Origin: Pelargonium nanum
Taxonomy: Eukaryota; Streptophyta; Magnoliopsida; Geraniales; Geraniaceae
NCBI GenBank assembly: GCA_036897485.1
Contig: JAYMTF010000770.1
Location: 1-30,445 of the forward strand
Direction: 5' to 3'
Length of the DNA: 30,445 nt
Below the pieces are notes generated by a model, which saw nothing but the letters and a program-made list of their open reading frames with translations, did no database searches and had not been told where the DNA came from. Positions 11,410 through 21,272 of the stretch are shown here, piece by piece. Position numbers and translations under genes: made by a program. Position 1 is the first letter of the stretch; each line of letters begins with the position of its first letter.

Positions 11410-11670
11410 ACAAGTCACAGAGTCTCGTCTCCACCAAGTAAGGGAGCCTCGTCTCCACCAAGTAAATGAGTCTCGCCTATCAGATCCTCACCTCCACCAA
11501 GTAATGGAGCCTCGTCTCCACGAATTAACAGAGTCTCGTCTCCATCAAGTAAAGGAGTCTCGCCTCTTGGATACTCGTCTCCACCAAGTAAGGGAGTCTC
11601 ACCTCCTGGAGCCTCGACTCTAAGTAAAGGAGTCTCGCCTATACCATCTAAGAGAGCTCGCTCTAAGGTA
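11410..11670. repeat. Tandem repeat, unit about 20-40 bases
   Basis: About eight copies of 'gtctcgtctccaccaagtaa' or 'gtctcgcctcctggagcctc' in tandem. The minus-strand 110-codon open frame here gives a repetitive leucine- and glycine-rich peptide and is a product of the repeat, not a gene. Confidence 0.65.
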
Positions 11671-12099
11671 AGCTCGCTCCAGGGGGCTGCGCCAAGGGTG
11701 GTCACGCCAACCATCATTTGTGCCATGCCGATCACGCCAACCACCATCCTTTAAGTCCTCGCACCATCCCTCACTTACATCGAGGCGGGCCTGACTACAA
11801 GTCAGCTCGCTCCAAGGGAACTGCAACTCCCAAGATGCTCATCACCAACTAGGAGGAAACCAAACCTCCGACCAAGACTAAGTCACAACACTTAGAAAAA
11901 ATTCAAGCACTCTGTGGAGTTAGAAGACATAAGGGCCCCTACGAATCCCCTTGGAAGATTGAATACTAGAAGACCCAAAGGCCCTAGGCGAACCCCTTGG
12001 GAGACCGCTGATAGAGACACATCAATGGAAGATCGGTATAAGACTATAACAATACTCCAACACAACATCGATAAATCAATGTCGCTCAGAGTGGGGGCA
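11671..12099. other. Unassigned DNA downstream of repeats
   Basis: Includes small direct repeats such as 'gctcgctccaaggg' and a 'gagtgggggca' purine run (about 12089-12099) that could be a polypurine tract in front of an LTR. No gene is recognised. Confidence 0.25.
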
Positions 12100-12560
12100 A
12101 CTAATTCAACAAAATAAATCAGAAATAAATTAATTAGTGGCCCAGACTTTATGGCCCAGGCCATTAAAGCTTGCAATTAACTGGGTCTTTTTTTCATATA
12201 TTCTTAGACTTTATGGCCCAATTTTAATTCTTGCTATAACATAAATTGTGCTTTAGCCTCTATAAAAGGCATACTCCCCCCTTCATCTCTCTCCACGAAT
12301 TTCACCTGAACCATACCATATTCTTCTACTCATATTACCCTGCGAGAGAGTTGTGTCCCTGGTGGTCCGAGCTTCGGTGGAGTTGTACTGTGGGCAGAGG
12401 TCGCTGGAAGCTTGTCACTTCGTGTGCGGTGCTTATCTTCGGTTTGCAGATTATCGTGACGAGAGGATTGTTGGATTCCTCTTGCACTCTGGTAGGGAGC
12501 CAATATCTTCTTAAGGCCAGCTCTACTTCCTAGAGCAATATGTAAGTTCTTTCCATTTCC
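12100..12560 (+). mobile_element. LTR-like promoter segment
   Basis: A strong plant-type TATA box (tataaaagg, 12261-12269) is followed by pyrimidine-rich sequence and about 280 bases of leader-like DNA ending near 'agcaatatgtaagttc' (12533-12548), which resembles a splice donor context. A purine run lies just upstream. This looks like an LTR or a stray promoter with a leader exon; no protein-coding exon follows, so an LTR is the more likely reading. No second copy was found. Confidence 0.35.
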
Positions 12561-13277
12561 TTTTTTTTATATTCTATAATTTTCCTAATTCTGTTTTGTT
12601 ATTTATTTTTTGTTCATATTGTTGTTCGTTTTTCGCCTACTTTCTCATCATTTTCATAGATTGTTCTCTATGTGGTTTTATTTTATTTTTCACGCGTCTA
12701 TTGTCAACATCTTTTATTTGCTTCATTTTTATGATCCAATTAAATTCTCTTCATGTTTCTTCTTTGTTTCTAAATTATATTTTTTTAACTTATAAAATTT
12801 TATTTTCTACAAAAATGCTTTTCAAAACATCTTTTTCTAAATCTTTGTTTTCAGTTTTTTTTTTTTAAAAAAATTTCTCAAAAATTTTTCTTTTTATCTT
12901 TTCGCTCTATCATACATCTCTTCTTTTATTATTGTTTTTTTATCTTAGTGATTCGTCACAAAAAATTGAAAATAAATTAACCAGTCAGAACGGCACGTGG
13001 TTCGCTCAGTCAGAAGAAAAGGTCAATGTGGGTCATGGAATGGGCTTCGAGTGGAGTAGAAACCGGAGAAAAGTCAATCGGACCGCGACCAACCCGAGAT
13101 CAAAGTATGCGCGAAAAGGGGTCCAGTACACCAAACGATCTGAACTCGCCAAAATGGTATGAAGTTTAACTCCTCCAAATATATTCAAAATGATACTCAT
13201 ATTGAAGAATTAATAAAAAAAACACAATTGTTCAAACGGAAGTCGAATCGGACTACAAACGAACCCGGAACGCACAA
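12561..13277. other. AT-rich then unassigned DNA
   Basis: From 12561 to about 12960 the plus strand is extremely T-rich, giving hydrophobic open frames that are artefacts of composition. From 12990 to 13277 composition becomes balanced, but no gene or repeat family is recognised. Confidence 0.3.
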
Positions 13278-13960
13278 TGATGAACACTCTTGCCATGGAC
13301 CCTGCGCCATCCATGCTCCAAGAAACGTGCGCATCAGAGCACACCTCAGTATTATGAGAACGCAAACACTACCGGAAACTAGGCTCTAGCCCGCGTCACA
13401 CTTCACCCTTTCACATGGCCGAAGGATGAAATTGACACAGAGACACGGCAGACTGAGAATGCCTCCTGTTAGTTGGTGAGCATATCCAATAGGCAATGGA
13501 CAAAAAAAAACCTCTTGCCCTGCTGGTGAGCATGTCAAGCAGGAAACGGACATGAGAACAGTGAATGCCCTATTGGTTAGCAGATCCAACAGGAAGTGAA
13601 CGAGAGACTGGAGAGCCTGTGGGCCCCACCTCGACATCGGCCAATTAGAATCCTCTATGTGTAAGGTAAGCTTGAGGACTATAAAAGGAGTCCCAAGTTC
13701 ACATTATCATGTTCGGTAAATTCACCACTTAAATGCTACACGCAAGGACCCGAAAACGCTCTTAAGCGTTTTTCGTGAGCTCATCGCAATCTTTGTGTGT
13801 TCTTCTATATTCGAACAAATAATGGAGATTGAATTCTCAGTCTTTTATTATATTATGTTTGTGTTGAGAACTCATTCTCACGCCAGAGGCGGTCCCTCAG
13901 AAACACATCCAGGGGTTCCGCTTAACGGTGTGTTACTTGCGCAGGCTACAAGTCACTGAC
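13278..13960 (+). mobile_element. LTR, 3' copy of gypsy element 2
   Basis: Repeats the 7525-7910 segment up to about 13672 and then continues into a TATA box (tataaaagg, 13680-13688) and leader sequence. A 'ggccaat' CCAAT box lies upstream near 13639. Further on are 'ctcattctcacgcc' (13871-13884) and, 40 bases later, 'aacggtgtgtt' (13924-13934). The same pair of motifs at the same spacing occurs inverted in the two minus-strand LTRs near 17390-17447 and 20026-20088, so this is the U5 side of a related LTR family. The exact 3' end was not fixed. Confidence 0.6.
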
Positions 13961-14364
13961 TGGACATGGAGCACTGCTACCACTAGCACTTGAAAACCCG
14001 AAGACCGAAAGTTAGGCTAAGTATAAACCTTGAATATCGGATAAGTGGACCGAAACGACACAGTACAAGAGCCTTGATTTTAACTTGAGAAAAATAGTTA
14101 AATCACTTGGTTTTTTCACTGCCTATATTCGCCTATTTTCTTTATGTTTATAATTGTGTTTATATGCTTATTTATATTATCTTTGTTATTGTGTTTGCGA
14201 ATTTAATTTGATATAATTGAAATTCACTCAAATGTAAAGTTGGTGTTAACTAAAATAATCATTGTGTATCATTTGGACATTATGTATTTTGTCCCTAATT
14301 ATTTTTAAAGAAACAAAAAATCATGACGTAAGAAATAGGCTTCCGAATCATGGTTTGTAAGAGA
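13961..14364. other. Unassigned AT-rich DNA
   Basis: No gene, RNA or repeat recognised. It probably holds either the end of the LTR or its flank. Confidence 0.25.
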
Positions 14365-14580
14365 GAGCTAGGCTCTGACTCGCTTTATTGGAGGACTTGG
14401 CTCCATGAAAGACTAGGTTCCCGCTTATGAAGAACTAGGCTTTATAAAAATCTAGATCCCTATTAGTGATGGAGAACTAGGCTCTAAGGAAAGCTAGAGT
14501 CCCGTTTTGGTAGGCTCTAGGAAAAGCTAGATTCTCGTTCTGGATGGAGGATTATACTCTAGGAATACTTAGGTTTTTAT
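14365..14580. repeat. Degenerate repeat with 'gaactaggctct' core
   Basis: Five to six decayed copies of a unit of about 30-55 bases with 'gaactaggctctaggaaaag' and 'ctagattcccgttctgg' wording. It resembles the short LTR-internal repeats at 10870-11100 in style but not in sequence. Confidence 0.5.
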
Positions 14581-15235
14581 TCTTGGTTTCCTAAAGATGC
14601 CTCATTTAGGGTGACATCACATGGACAACCATCTCTTTTATAAGGTGATAATGTTCATTGTAGTCGCTCATCTTTTCGGGTTGGGTCTAGCATGAACCAA
14701 TTTTTTATTTATTTACAATTTTCGGATAGCATCACGTCTATTAAAACTAGTGACGCTCTTTACAAGTCACATGTGAAAGAGCAAAGGTGACGTTGAATTT
14801 TGCCTTTGTTACCACATTTTCTTTTCACGATTTTGTGACAGAATTTACTAGACAAGGCTCCAGTGGCGAACCTTCATAGCCAATCAATATGTAAACCACA
14901 CAATATGGAAGAATCCATAATGATTTGATTAGCTCATAAAAATGCAAGACCTACACATGTGATTTTTATGTGCAAAATAGTTAGCATGAAAGATCGAAAC
15001 CAAACACAAGGCTCACTTCGTCCAAGTCCAACCCAAAGAGTTATGGAGCTTGCAAGTTTTCCTACACTTGTAGAATTTTCTAGAGGTCTTCGTTGTGTCT
15101 GTTAATGACATGTCTAGATTATTATAGAGTCATCTAACATTTTCTAGATGATCAGGAACTCTCTAGGAAACAAATCTTAATCATGGATGGTTTATGTACA
15201 TTTTATCCTAACTGTTCACTTAGACAAGATTATAG
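14581..15235. other. Upstream region of the Ole e 1-type pseudogene
   Basis: No coding sequence recognised. It would contain the old promoter of the pseudogene starting at 15366; apart from the TATA box no motif stands out. Confidence 0.3.
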
Positions 15236-15243
15236 TATAAATA
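15236..15243 (+). promoter_or_regulatory. TATA box of the Ole e 1-type pseudogene
   Basis: TATAAATA lies 130 bases before the first ATG of the pseudogene at 15366, a normal plant distance allowing a leader of about 95-100 bases. Its survival suggests this locus once had its own promoter and was not a processed copy; the intron supports the same view. Confidence 0.55.
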
Positions 15244-15365
15244 AAGGCTAAACTAGAAATCATACATAAATGTACATTAACGAAAATTGCACATGTGCAA
15301 ATTAATAAACGACAATTCAATTTTTAATTAAGGGATCAATATCTTGTGCTCAACATATATTGGTG

Positions 15366-16489
15366 ATGATGATTGTAGCAACAACAATGTTCAATATAGT
15401 CGTGGCTAAATGGGATGACCATGTGCCGAACAGAGTGGTTCATGTGGATGGCAAAGTACTTTGCCGAGACAGTTCGCAAGGTTGGAACTAATGCGTTCAT
15501 GAAGTCAATCTTACTAAAGGTACAATCTATCTCTTCAAATACAATATTTGTTTCAAAATGAGCTTAATAAATTAGAGTTTAGTTTTCTTTCTATAAATTT
15601 TCAATGTTCCAAAATAAGTGCAATATTTTTGTTAAATTTTTGTGTAAAATGAGTGTTATGTTTCCTTAATTTGTGTCATAATACGACACGCGACATGAAC
15701 ACGTAACGAAATTACTGTTGTCGAGCTCACACATTATGTAATTGGGTTGTTCTTTTCAAAACATGCACGCATGAATAATTAGTCGTGTTTTGACACGCCC
15801 AACACGCACATTTTAGGGTATAATTGTAAATTAATCTTAATAATGTGACAAACATGTTGGGTCATGTCGTGTCAAACATATTGTTTATATCGTGCAAAAT
15901 GTGTTGAGTTGTGTGTCAATACGGTCCATTTAGTTGTCGTGTTAAACATGTTTAATTTGTTTGTGTTCATATATAAATGTGTTGTGATCAACTGTTCAAC
16001 GCGATTATTAAATGTGTCATGCAACAGGGTCAACCTTCAGAACGAGACAACACGACACGCACACATGAATTGCCAATTATATTAATATCGAATAATTTGT
16101 GCACTAAAAATAAATGTTTACCGATATTGCAGGTTGCAAGTTAGCTTTAATATGCATAGATGAGAGGCGCAGAATTATATACTATGGAAGTGATAACACA
16201 GATGAGCAAGACTAATATGATATGGTCGTTAGCAAATACATTAATGGCAAACAATTCAATTTCAAGAGCTAATCAGTTAGGCTTGTTTCATCATTGGACC
16301 TAACTTTAAACATAATTGACACCAATTGTCAGAGGCGTCTCTGGCGTTAATCTCAGACACCCCACATTGGTCTACTGGGACATGAACAAGTATATGCTAA
16401 ACTTCTTCTACTATACAACCCCTACGTGGCATCAACCATATACCAATTACTCCTATGATGATGATAATGACCAAGGAACCAAATATTGA
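15366..16489 (+). pseudogene. Pollen Ole e 1/extensin-family protein pseudogene
   Basis: A two-exon gene relic of the plant secreted Pollen Ole e 1 allergen and extensin family (PF01190), whose members are cell-wall or secreted proteins. Exon 1 (15366-15519) starts at ATG with a short hydrophobic N-terminus, possibly an eroded signal peptide, then 'VDGKVLCRDSSQGWN'. The intron (15520-16132) has GT-AG ends. Exon 2 (from 16133) reads 'CIDERRRIIYYGSDNTDEQ', 'YDMVVSKYINGKQF' and 'SVRLVSSLDL', then, one frame over, 'GVSGVNLRHPTLVYWDMNKY' and 'FFYYTTP', ending at TGA 16487-16489. TAA stops at 15489-15491, 16213-16215 and 16270-16272 and a frameshift near 16330 disable it. About 169 codons total, close to family length. 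The identification rests on remembered family motifs. Confidence 0.8.
15650..16085. repeat. ACACGAC/GTCGTGT-rich block in the pseudogene intron
   Basis: The intron is dominated by alternating copies of 'acacgacac', 'gtcgtgt' and 'gtgtcgtgtt' on both strands, beginning near 'cataatacgacacgcgacat' (about 15678) and ending near 'acaacacgacacgcacac' (about 16046-16063). This matches a widespread plant repeat made of inverted ACACGAC-type modules, usually taken as a non-autonomous DNA transposon. Without it the intron would be about 180 bases. Clean terminal repeats and a target duplication could not be fixed. The 73-codon open frame inside it is not a gene. Confidence 0.5.
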
Positions 16490-16499
16490 TTTTTTTTTC

Positions 16500-16946
16500 A
16501 GGATAATGTATACGTTTTTTCTATTTTTTTTGGTTCAATTGATCATTGATGAATTGTTAATCGATAATTTTCTCTCATGTGTTTGATGATTCCACTTCAG
16601 TTTAATTTTATAAATTCTAAAAATGTTTTTATACCTTTTGAATGGTTGAAAATTTTAAAATATGTCTAAAATAGCGATGACGTTGTTGTCACATATTCAT
16701 GTAATAATTGTTGCGAAAACATTGCAGTGACGTGACCATTGTGAAATCTATATCACCCAAATTGCGAAGCCGCGTCATTTGAAGGCCATCAATAAATTAT
16801 TTCCGTCAATACTAAAGTGGCTTCTCAACTCTAAAATTTGCAAGTGAATGAAAATAGCAATGAGCACATCACAAAATCAAAAAATTGCGACAACATACGA
16901 GGTTGTCGCAAACAATCCGCTGCAAACTACACAGTTTCTTGTAGTG
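16500..16946 (-). mobile_element. CACTA (En/Spm) transposon end
   Basis: The inverted terminus 'acagtttcttgtagtg' (16931-16946) is the reverse complement of CACTACAAGAAACTGT, the standard opening of plant CACTA elements. Just inside lies a perfect 10-bp hairpin, TTGCGACAAC at 16885-16894 and GTTGTCGCAA at 16902-16911, and further GTTGTC-like copies near 16685, as expected for subterminal repeats. The opposite end was not found, so this is a truncated copy, its inner boundary at about 16500 being arbitrary. No transposase is visible. Confidence 0.65.
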
Positions 16947-17339
16947 CTCTAAAATATTAGCTATGCATTTTTTAATATAAAAATATCATACGCATCTTAG
17001 AAATTATACCCTACACACTCAAGAAAAATTCATAACTAATGTATCAGTAAAATATAATTTTTTTTCACCCATTGAAATCGCAATCATATAGTTTCCCTCA
17101 AAAATCTTCATGTCGTTAGCGCAAGAAAGCATTCAAAAGTTCATTTACAGAGTTATATGAACTTGATCGACACAATAATAATTCAAATTGAAAATGAAGA
17201 GGATTCGTGATGCGCTAGATTTTCTTGGTCAACGTGGCACACTAAACTATTGTCGTCATCTTGTCCACTTATGAAGGAAGTTGTAGTTGAAATTGTTCTA
17301 AGTGTTGAAGTACAATGTCAATAATCGATTTACGGTGTC
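16947..17339. other. Unassigned AT-rich DNA
   Basis: No gene or repeat family recognised between the CACTA end and the minus-strand LTR. Confidence 0.25.
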
Positions 17340-17640
17340 CAATGTATGTCAGCGATGTCTTTCGAACCTGTGACTTGGCGAGGAAACATACCAAAGAACG
17401 AGGTACTCAGGGTGTTCCCTGGACGCCGCCTCAGGCGTGAGAATGAGATCTCGGCTGAGATACACGACCGCCTAATAGCGTTTTAGATAGAGAAATCTAG
17501 AAAGAGAAAATGAAATTAAGATAATGAAGACCCCCCTCCTCTTACTAAGAGATGATATATATACTAACCCTAAACTTGCACAACGTGTGATTGGCCGAAA
17601 GTGAAGCGGGTTCCACCTGAGTGGCTTAAAGTTCTACCTT
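17340..17640 (-). mobile_element. Minus-strand LTR, core promoter and U5
   Basis: Read on the minus strand there is a CCAAT box ('ggccaatcac', about 17587-17596), a TATA box ('agtatatatatc', 17554-17565), pyrimidine-rich leader, 'ctcattctcacgcc' (17434-17447) and about 43 bases later 'ggtatgttt' (about 17383-17391). The order and spacing match the plus-strand LTR at 13278-13960 and the minus-strand LTR at 20026-20300. Upstream on the minus strand the U3 probably reaches 18000 or beyond. No internal coding region of this element is recognised. Confidence 0.55.
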
Positions 17641-17659
17641 CCGGGCATACTACGCACGG

Positions 17660-17905
17660 GCGTCGGGCATGGACAACAGTTCTTATGCACCCTTCATGCA
17701 CTGAGGCGTACGTCGACACCCTCAGGAGCCTCTACTACGCGGGATAGATTCTTGAAGATTCAAGTCTTACAAACTGGCCTTGCTTTTCAGGGGCGTCGTG
17801 CATGGCTGTTGGGCGAGTCGATGTGCTTATGTAATACCCTTGTACCTAGGAGCGGACGATGAAGTCCCTATAAGCCTCTACCACGCGGGATAACGTCCTA
17901 GGGGT
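17660..17905. repeat. Two-copy repeat, period about 146
   Basis: Two imperfect direct copies share 'gcctctactacgcgggata' (17728-17746 and about 17874-17892) and the preceding 'ggcgtcgggcatgg' (near 17660 and 17800). They lie in the presumed U3 of the minus-strand LTR, where short tandem repeats are common. Confidence 0.5.
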
Positions 17906-19000
17906 TCAATACTTTTGATATGTCATTGAGATGGTCCAAAGAGATGAAAATCTTTCGAAATGGCTAGAAAGGCTACCTGGGGAAGAAAATATGTTCATGA
18001 GGATAACTGGCTCCTTTCGGGCCTTCCAACACTTCATTGGAGTGAAGAAATGAGTCAAATGGTCATCATAGCCGACCGCTTTTGCGATAATAAATGAGGA
18101 TGTCGCGAAAACCTACGTACAAAGAGGTTTTGGTATGCGCGGACGGACAATTGGATTCATATTGTGCACTAGCTATCACGTAACCGAATAGGGTTGTCGT
18201 GGCAACCCATGTAAAATGAAGGTGGAGGGCTCGCAAGGTGGTTCGCATATCTAATGGGCCTCTTATGCATCCATTTTTGCGACAATGGAATGGATGTGGC
18301 GGTCTTGTGTCAATTTTTTTTTTTTTTTTTTTTTTTGTGTTTTTGCAAGTGATCTTCCAAAAAGCATTGAAAGAAGCCCCCAAATCAGACCTAAAATGAG
18401 TCCTTTTATAACAGTTCCACCCGACTCACCGTGACGCAATAACTTTCTCGTCGCGGCGAGCTTTTGCTTACGTCAGCTCCTTGACTCGCTCTGACTCATA
18501 CATTTCCGCGGTGGAGTTTTCACTTCGCCACGACGCTAACTTTCTGTACTAAATACCACCACGGCGGAATTCCTACCTCGCCGCGTCCCATCCTTTGGCC
18601 CTATACCTTTGGGTTGGTTCTTTTATTAAGCTCCCTTCCATGTCTTGTATGACCTTGCTAATGACCTGAAATCAACAATATGCATTCCAACAAATGTTAT
18701 ATAGTCACAGAAAGCTATTAAGCACATTTTAACCCAAATTTGCCTTAAAACCTATCAAAGTCATCCAAAACTCTCATATAGACAATGAGATGATGGAGTT
18801 TACAAAACAAGAGGATTTGTCCAAAAAAGAGGTAAATCATACAAAAAGTAGCTCAAAATAGCATGATTTAGGGTAAGGCAACCCGTGTAAAATACAATTT
18901 GTCAATACAAAAGACAATGTTTTAAGTATAAGACTAATCCACTTTGGAAGAGATATATCATATTGGCATATGGTTAATGCATGAACTTTTGCTTCATTCG
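17906..19000. other. Unassigned DNA with a 23-base poly-T run
   Basis: No gene recognised. A run of 23 T at 18314-18336 could be the poly(A) tail of a minus-strand retroposon, but no recognisable body or target duplication was found beside it. From 18430 to 18600 there are several 'tcgccgcg' and 'ccacggcgga' words, a weak GC-rich repeat. Confidence 0.3.
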
Positions 19001-19470
19001 TAATCCTAACTCTTAGGAAGAAAATGTGCATTCTCAAAACATGCTCAGAAAATACTAATTTTTTACCAATGACCGAGATGCATCTAAAGTCATTCGTGGT
19101 ACACACCAAAATTATCGGGCCTTATTATTGGGTTTTAGTAGTGGGCCTAGTGGTGTTTAAATTGATATTAGAGTGTTTTCAGCTCATATGTGGGTTTGAT
19201 ATGTTTTTGGCTGTTCTACTTGTTATATGTGGAAGAGAAGGATTGTAAAGAAAAAAAGAAACAATATCACAGTAATGAAATGAAATCAGTCTTTCTCTAT
19301 CTAATATCTTACTCTCTCCTTCATTTTGAATGGATTGCTCTCCCATTCTTCTTGCTCTTTCTTCTTCTTAGAGTGCACTGTTATCATATTGTTCCATTTA
19401 TTTAACCATTTTTTGTCGATTTCCTATTTTATACGACCTCAAGTGATTAGGTTCGTATCACACGGCAACA
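19001..19470 (+). mobile_element. Possible Ty1/copia LTR end with decayed primer site
   Basis: The stretch ends in long pyrimidine-rich sequence followed by 'ggttcgtatcacacggcaac' (19450-19469). Plant copia LTRs end in a similar leader and are followed by TGGTATCAGAGC, the site complementary to initiator methionine tRNA; the sequence here agrees at the 'gtatca' core only. The 142-codon open frame at 19326-19754 crosses this site and has no recognised domain. An alternative is chance similarity. Confidence 0.3.
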
Positions 19471-19680
19471 ACCCAAGATATCTGCCTCGCGAAGAAAAAC
19501 TCCTTCATTTTCATCGACCAATAAGGGTTTTTGAACAAGAAGCAAGCGAAAAAAAGAAGAAAAAAAACATGAAAACATATCTCAAAGCTTACCTCTTGAT
19601 GCTTGTCGGTGTGCTTATAAGAAGGAAGGAGGAGATGGTAAAGTTATATTACGGTTGGTTTTACACTTTATTGTTTTATG

Positions 19681-19860
19681 GACCTGGTTCAACCGGATCG
19701 ACCGACCGGCCCGGCCAAGTTTTTAAAACATTGCTTAAATTCATTTTGAAATGAATCGAAACATTTAATAGTTCATGTACTAAAATGATGCATTTTGTTT
19801 AGTTCATAGACTAAAATGAATCTTTGTCCTGCGTAAAAAATGCGAAGGTTAGTGTTTTAC
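19681..19860. repeat. Two repetitive fragments
   Basis: At 19681-19735 'gaccgaccggcccggccaag' with 'ttttaaaacattg' matches a common plant repeat built on ACCGG words. At 19765-19825 two copies of 'gttcatgtactaaaatga' (the second reading 'gttcatagactaaaatga') follow each other 35 bases apart. Neither belongs to an identifiable complete element. Confidence 0.4.
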
Positions 19861-20025
19861 TCGGTTTGACCGAGGTCAACTAAAATACAATTCACGTTTT
19901 ACAAAGTCTTCGTTTTGAAATTAGACACTTGATCGGATGAGTTTTTACGCTTATAAACTTCTTCGTTTGGATTGTCGAGACTTTAACATGCGCTTGGTCT
20001 TGGAAATTAGTATGCGCACTCACGA

Positions 20026-20300
20026 AACAACATACCGTTAGGCAAAATCTGAAGGGGTCCCGAATTTTGCATCGGGTGTGAGAATAAGATATTCTCGTCA
20101 TGAAAATAGGGTGTGTGTGCAATTATAATTCTAGAGAGAATTTAGAGAGAAAATTGAGAGCTCAAAGTGTGTAAATGACACGAATGAATCTCAAAGTCCA
20201 AAAAATGACTCATACCTCATCCCTTGGGACTGTATTTATACTCACATTGATTAGATGAGAGGGGCGATGTGTCACGTTGTGATTGGTTGCAGGTAGGCAT
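20026..20300 (-). mobile_element. Minus-strand LTR, core promoter and U5
   Basis: On the minus strand: 'ccaatcac' (about 20280-20287), TATA box 'gtataaatac' (20232-20241), pyrimidine-rich leader, 'cttattctcacac' (20076-20088) and, 40 bases further, 'taacggtatgttgtt' (20026-20040). The set of motifs and the 40-base step are shared with the LTRs near 13278 and 17340. The U3 presumably extends to about 20530 with several 'gatgatgtcatgc' words. Confidence 0.55.
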
Positions 20301-20309
20301 GATGATGTC

Positions 20310-20460
20310 ATGCTTTGATCATGATGATATCATGTGCCCAAATAAGGCATTTTCATCATCATAGGATGATGTAAAGATGGTATGATCACGCAACCACACT
20401 AAGGTGGTGATGATGTCAACGTGGTGACATAATGATGACATCATTTTGTGAATCGATCTT
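20310..20460. repeat. gatgatgtcat-rich segment
   Basis: Repeated 'gatgatgtcat', 'gatgatatcatg' and 'gatgacatcat' words, some palindromic (atgatatcat). TGACGTCA-like cores are frequent in plant LTR U3 regions; here it lies upstream, on the minus strand, of the LTR core promoter. Confidence 0.45.
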
Positions 20461-20539
20461 TGAAATCTAGCAAAGCGGACCTATCATGTGGGCCCCACGA
20501 GGGAAAATAAATTTGCAATGAATTTTGACTAGTCAAACA

Positions 20540-21245
20540 TGCTCGGATGGTCTCATGAGTTATACCATTAGTTTCTTATGATATTTTCCAATGTTCGGGT
20601 GGTCTCAGTTCATCGCGGAGCATATATTAAAAATACACATAAAATCGGCTCGTATAACCGAAACTAGACTTGTAATCCTGATTTGAACCTTTAAACAACC
20701 TCGCTTGGATTCCAAACTTACTCCATTGAAATCAGGAGGTCATTTCCCATGTTTGAGTATTCTTGATTTGTCAAGAAGCGCAAGATGAAAATATCTTATT
20801 TCGGGTAACGTATCCGTGACTGAAATCATTTTTCAGTTATATGGAAACGTCAAATGGCTATGGGAACTAATCCGTTGGAATCGGTAAGTCATTTTCCATG
20901 TGAAAGTGACCTTTTTTGTCAAAGAAAGCAATATAAAAATATCCAATTTCGGGTCGCATATCCATGGTCGAAATTGTTTTTCAATGATTTGGACCTTTAA
21001 ACGGCGTCTGATGGCCTTGAGACCTATTTCATTGAATTTGAAATGTCCTTTCTCACATTTTCTTGACCTTTTTGCGCTGAGAAGTGTCATATAAAAACAT
21101 CCGATTTTGGGTCAAGTATCGGTGACTGAAATCGTTTTCCAATGATTTGGACCCTAAATGGCATCGGATAGTCTCAGGACCTATTATGTTGGATTTGGAA
21201 TGTCTTTTCCTATCTTTGGCTAGCCTCGGCTCATCACGGAGTGTC
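20540..21245. repeat. Tandem repeat, period about 155, four to five copies
   Basis: Successive blocks share 'caatgatttggacctttaaa', then 'cggatggtctcagg', 'ttcattgaatttgaaatgtc', 'cttttttgtcaaag' and 'atccgattttgggt'. The clearest anchors fall near 20690, 20842, 20992 and 21150. Divergence is high except between the last two. The array separates the minus-strand LTR at 20026 from the duplicated segment at 21273 and has no coding potential. Confidence 0.65.
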
Positions 21246-21272
21246 GACCAAAAATTTGGGTCCAAACGTAGG

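Noticed and set aside
11415..11747. 110-codon minus-strand open frame with repeated 'LLGGDE'
   Set aside because: It is the translation of a short tandem repeat whose unit keeps frame; no independent evidence of a gene.
12596..12868. Hydrophobic open frame resembling a membrane protein
   Set aside because: Produced by very T-rich DNA (Phe, Leu, Ile, Ser codons only); a composition artefact.
18314..18336. Poly-T run as the tail of a minus-strand processed gene
   Set aside because: No gene-like sequence or target duplication adjoins it; slippage in AT-rich DNA explains it as well.
19326..19754. 142-codon open frame
   Set aside because: Begins in pyrimidine-rich LTR-like sequence, contains a poly-lysine tract from an A-rich run and ends in a repeat; no domain is visible.
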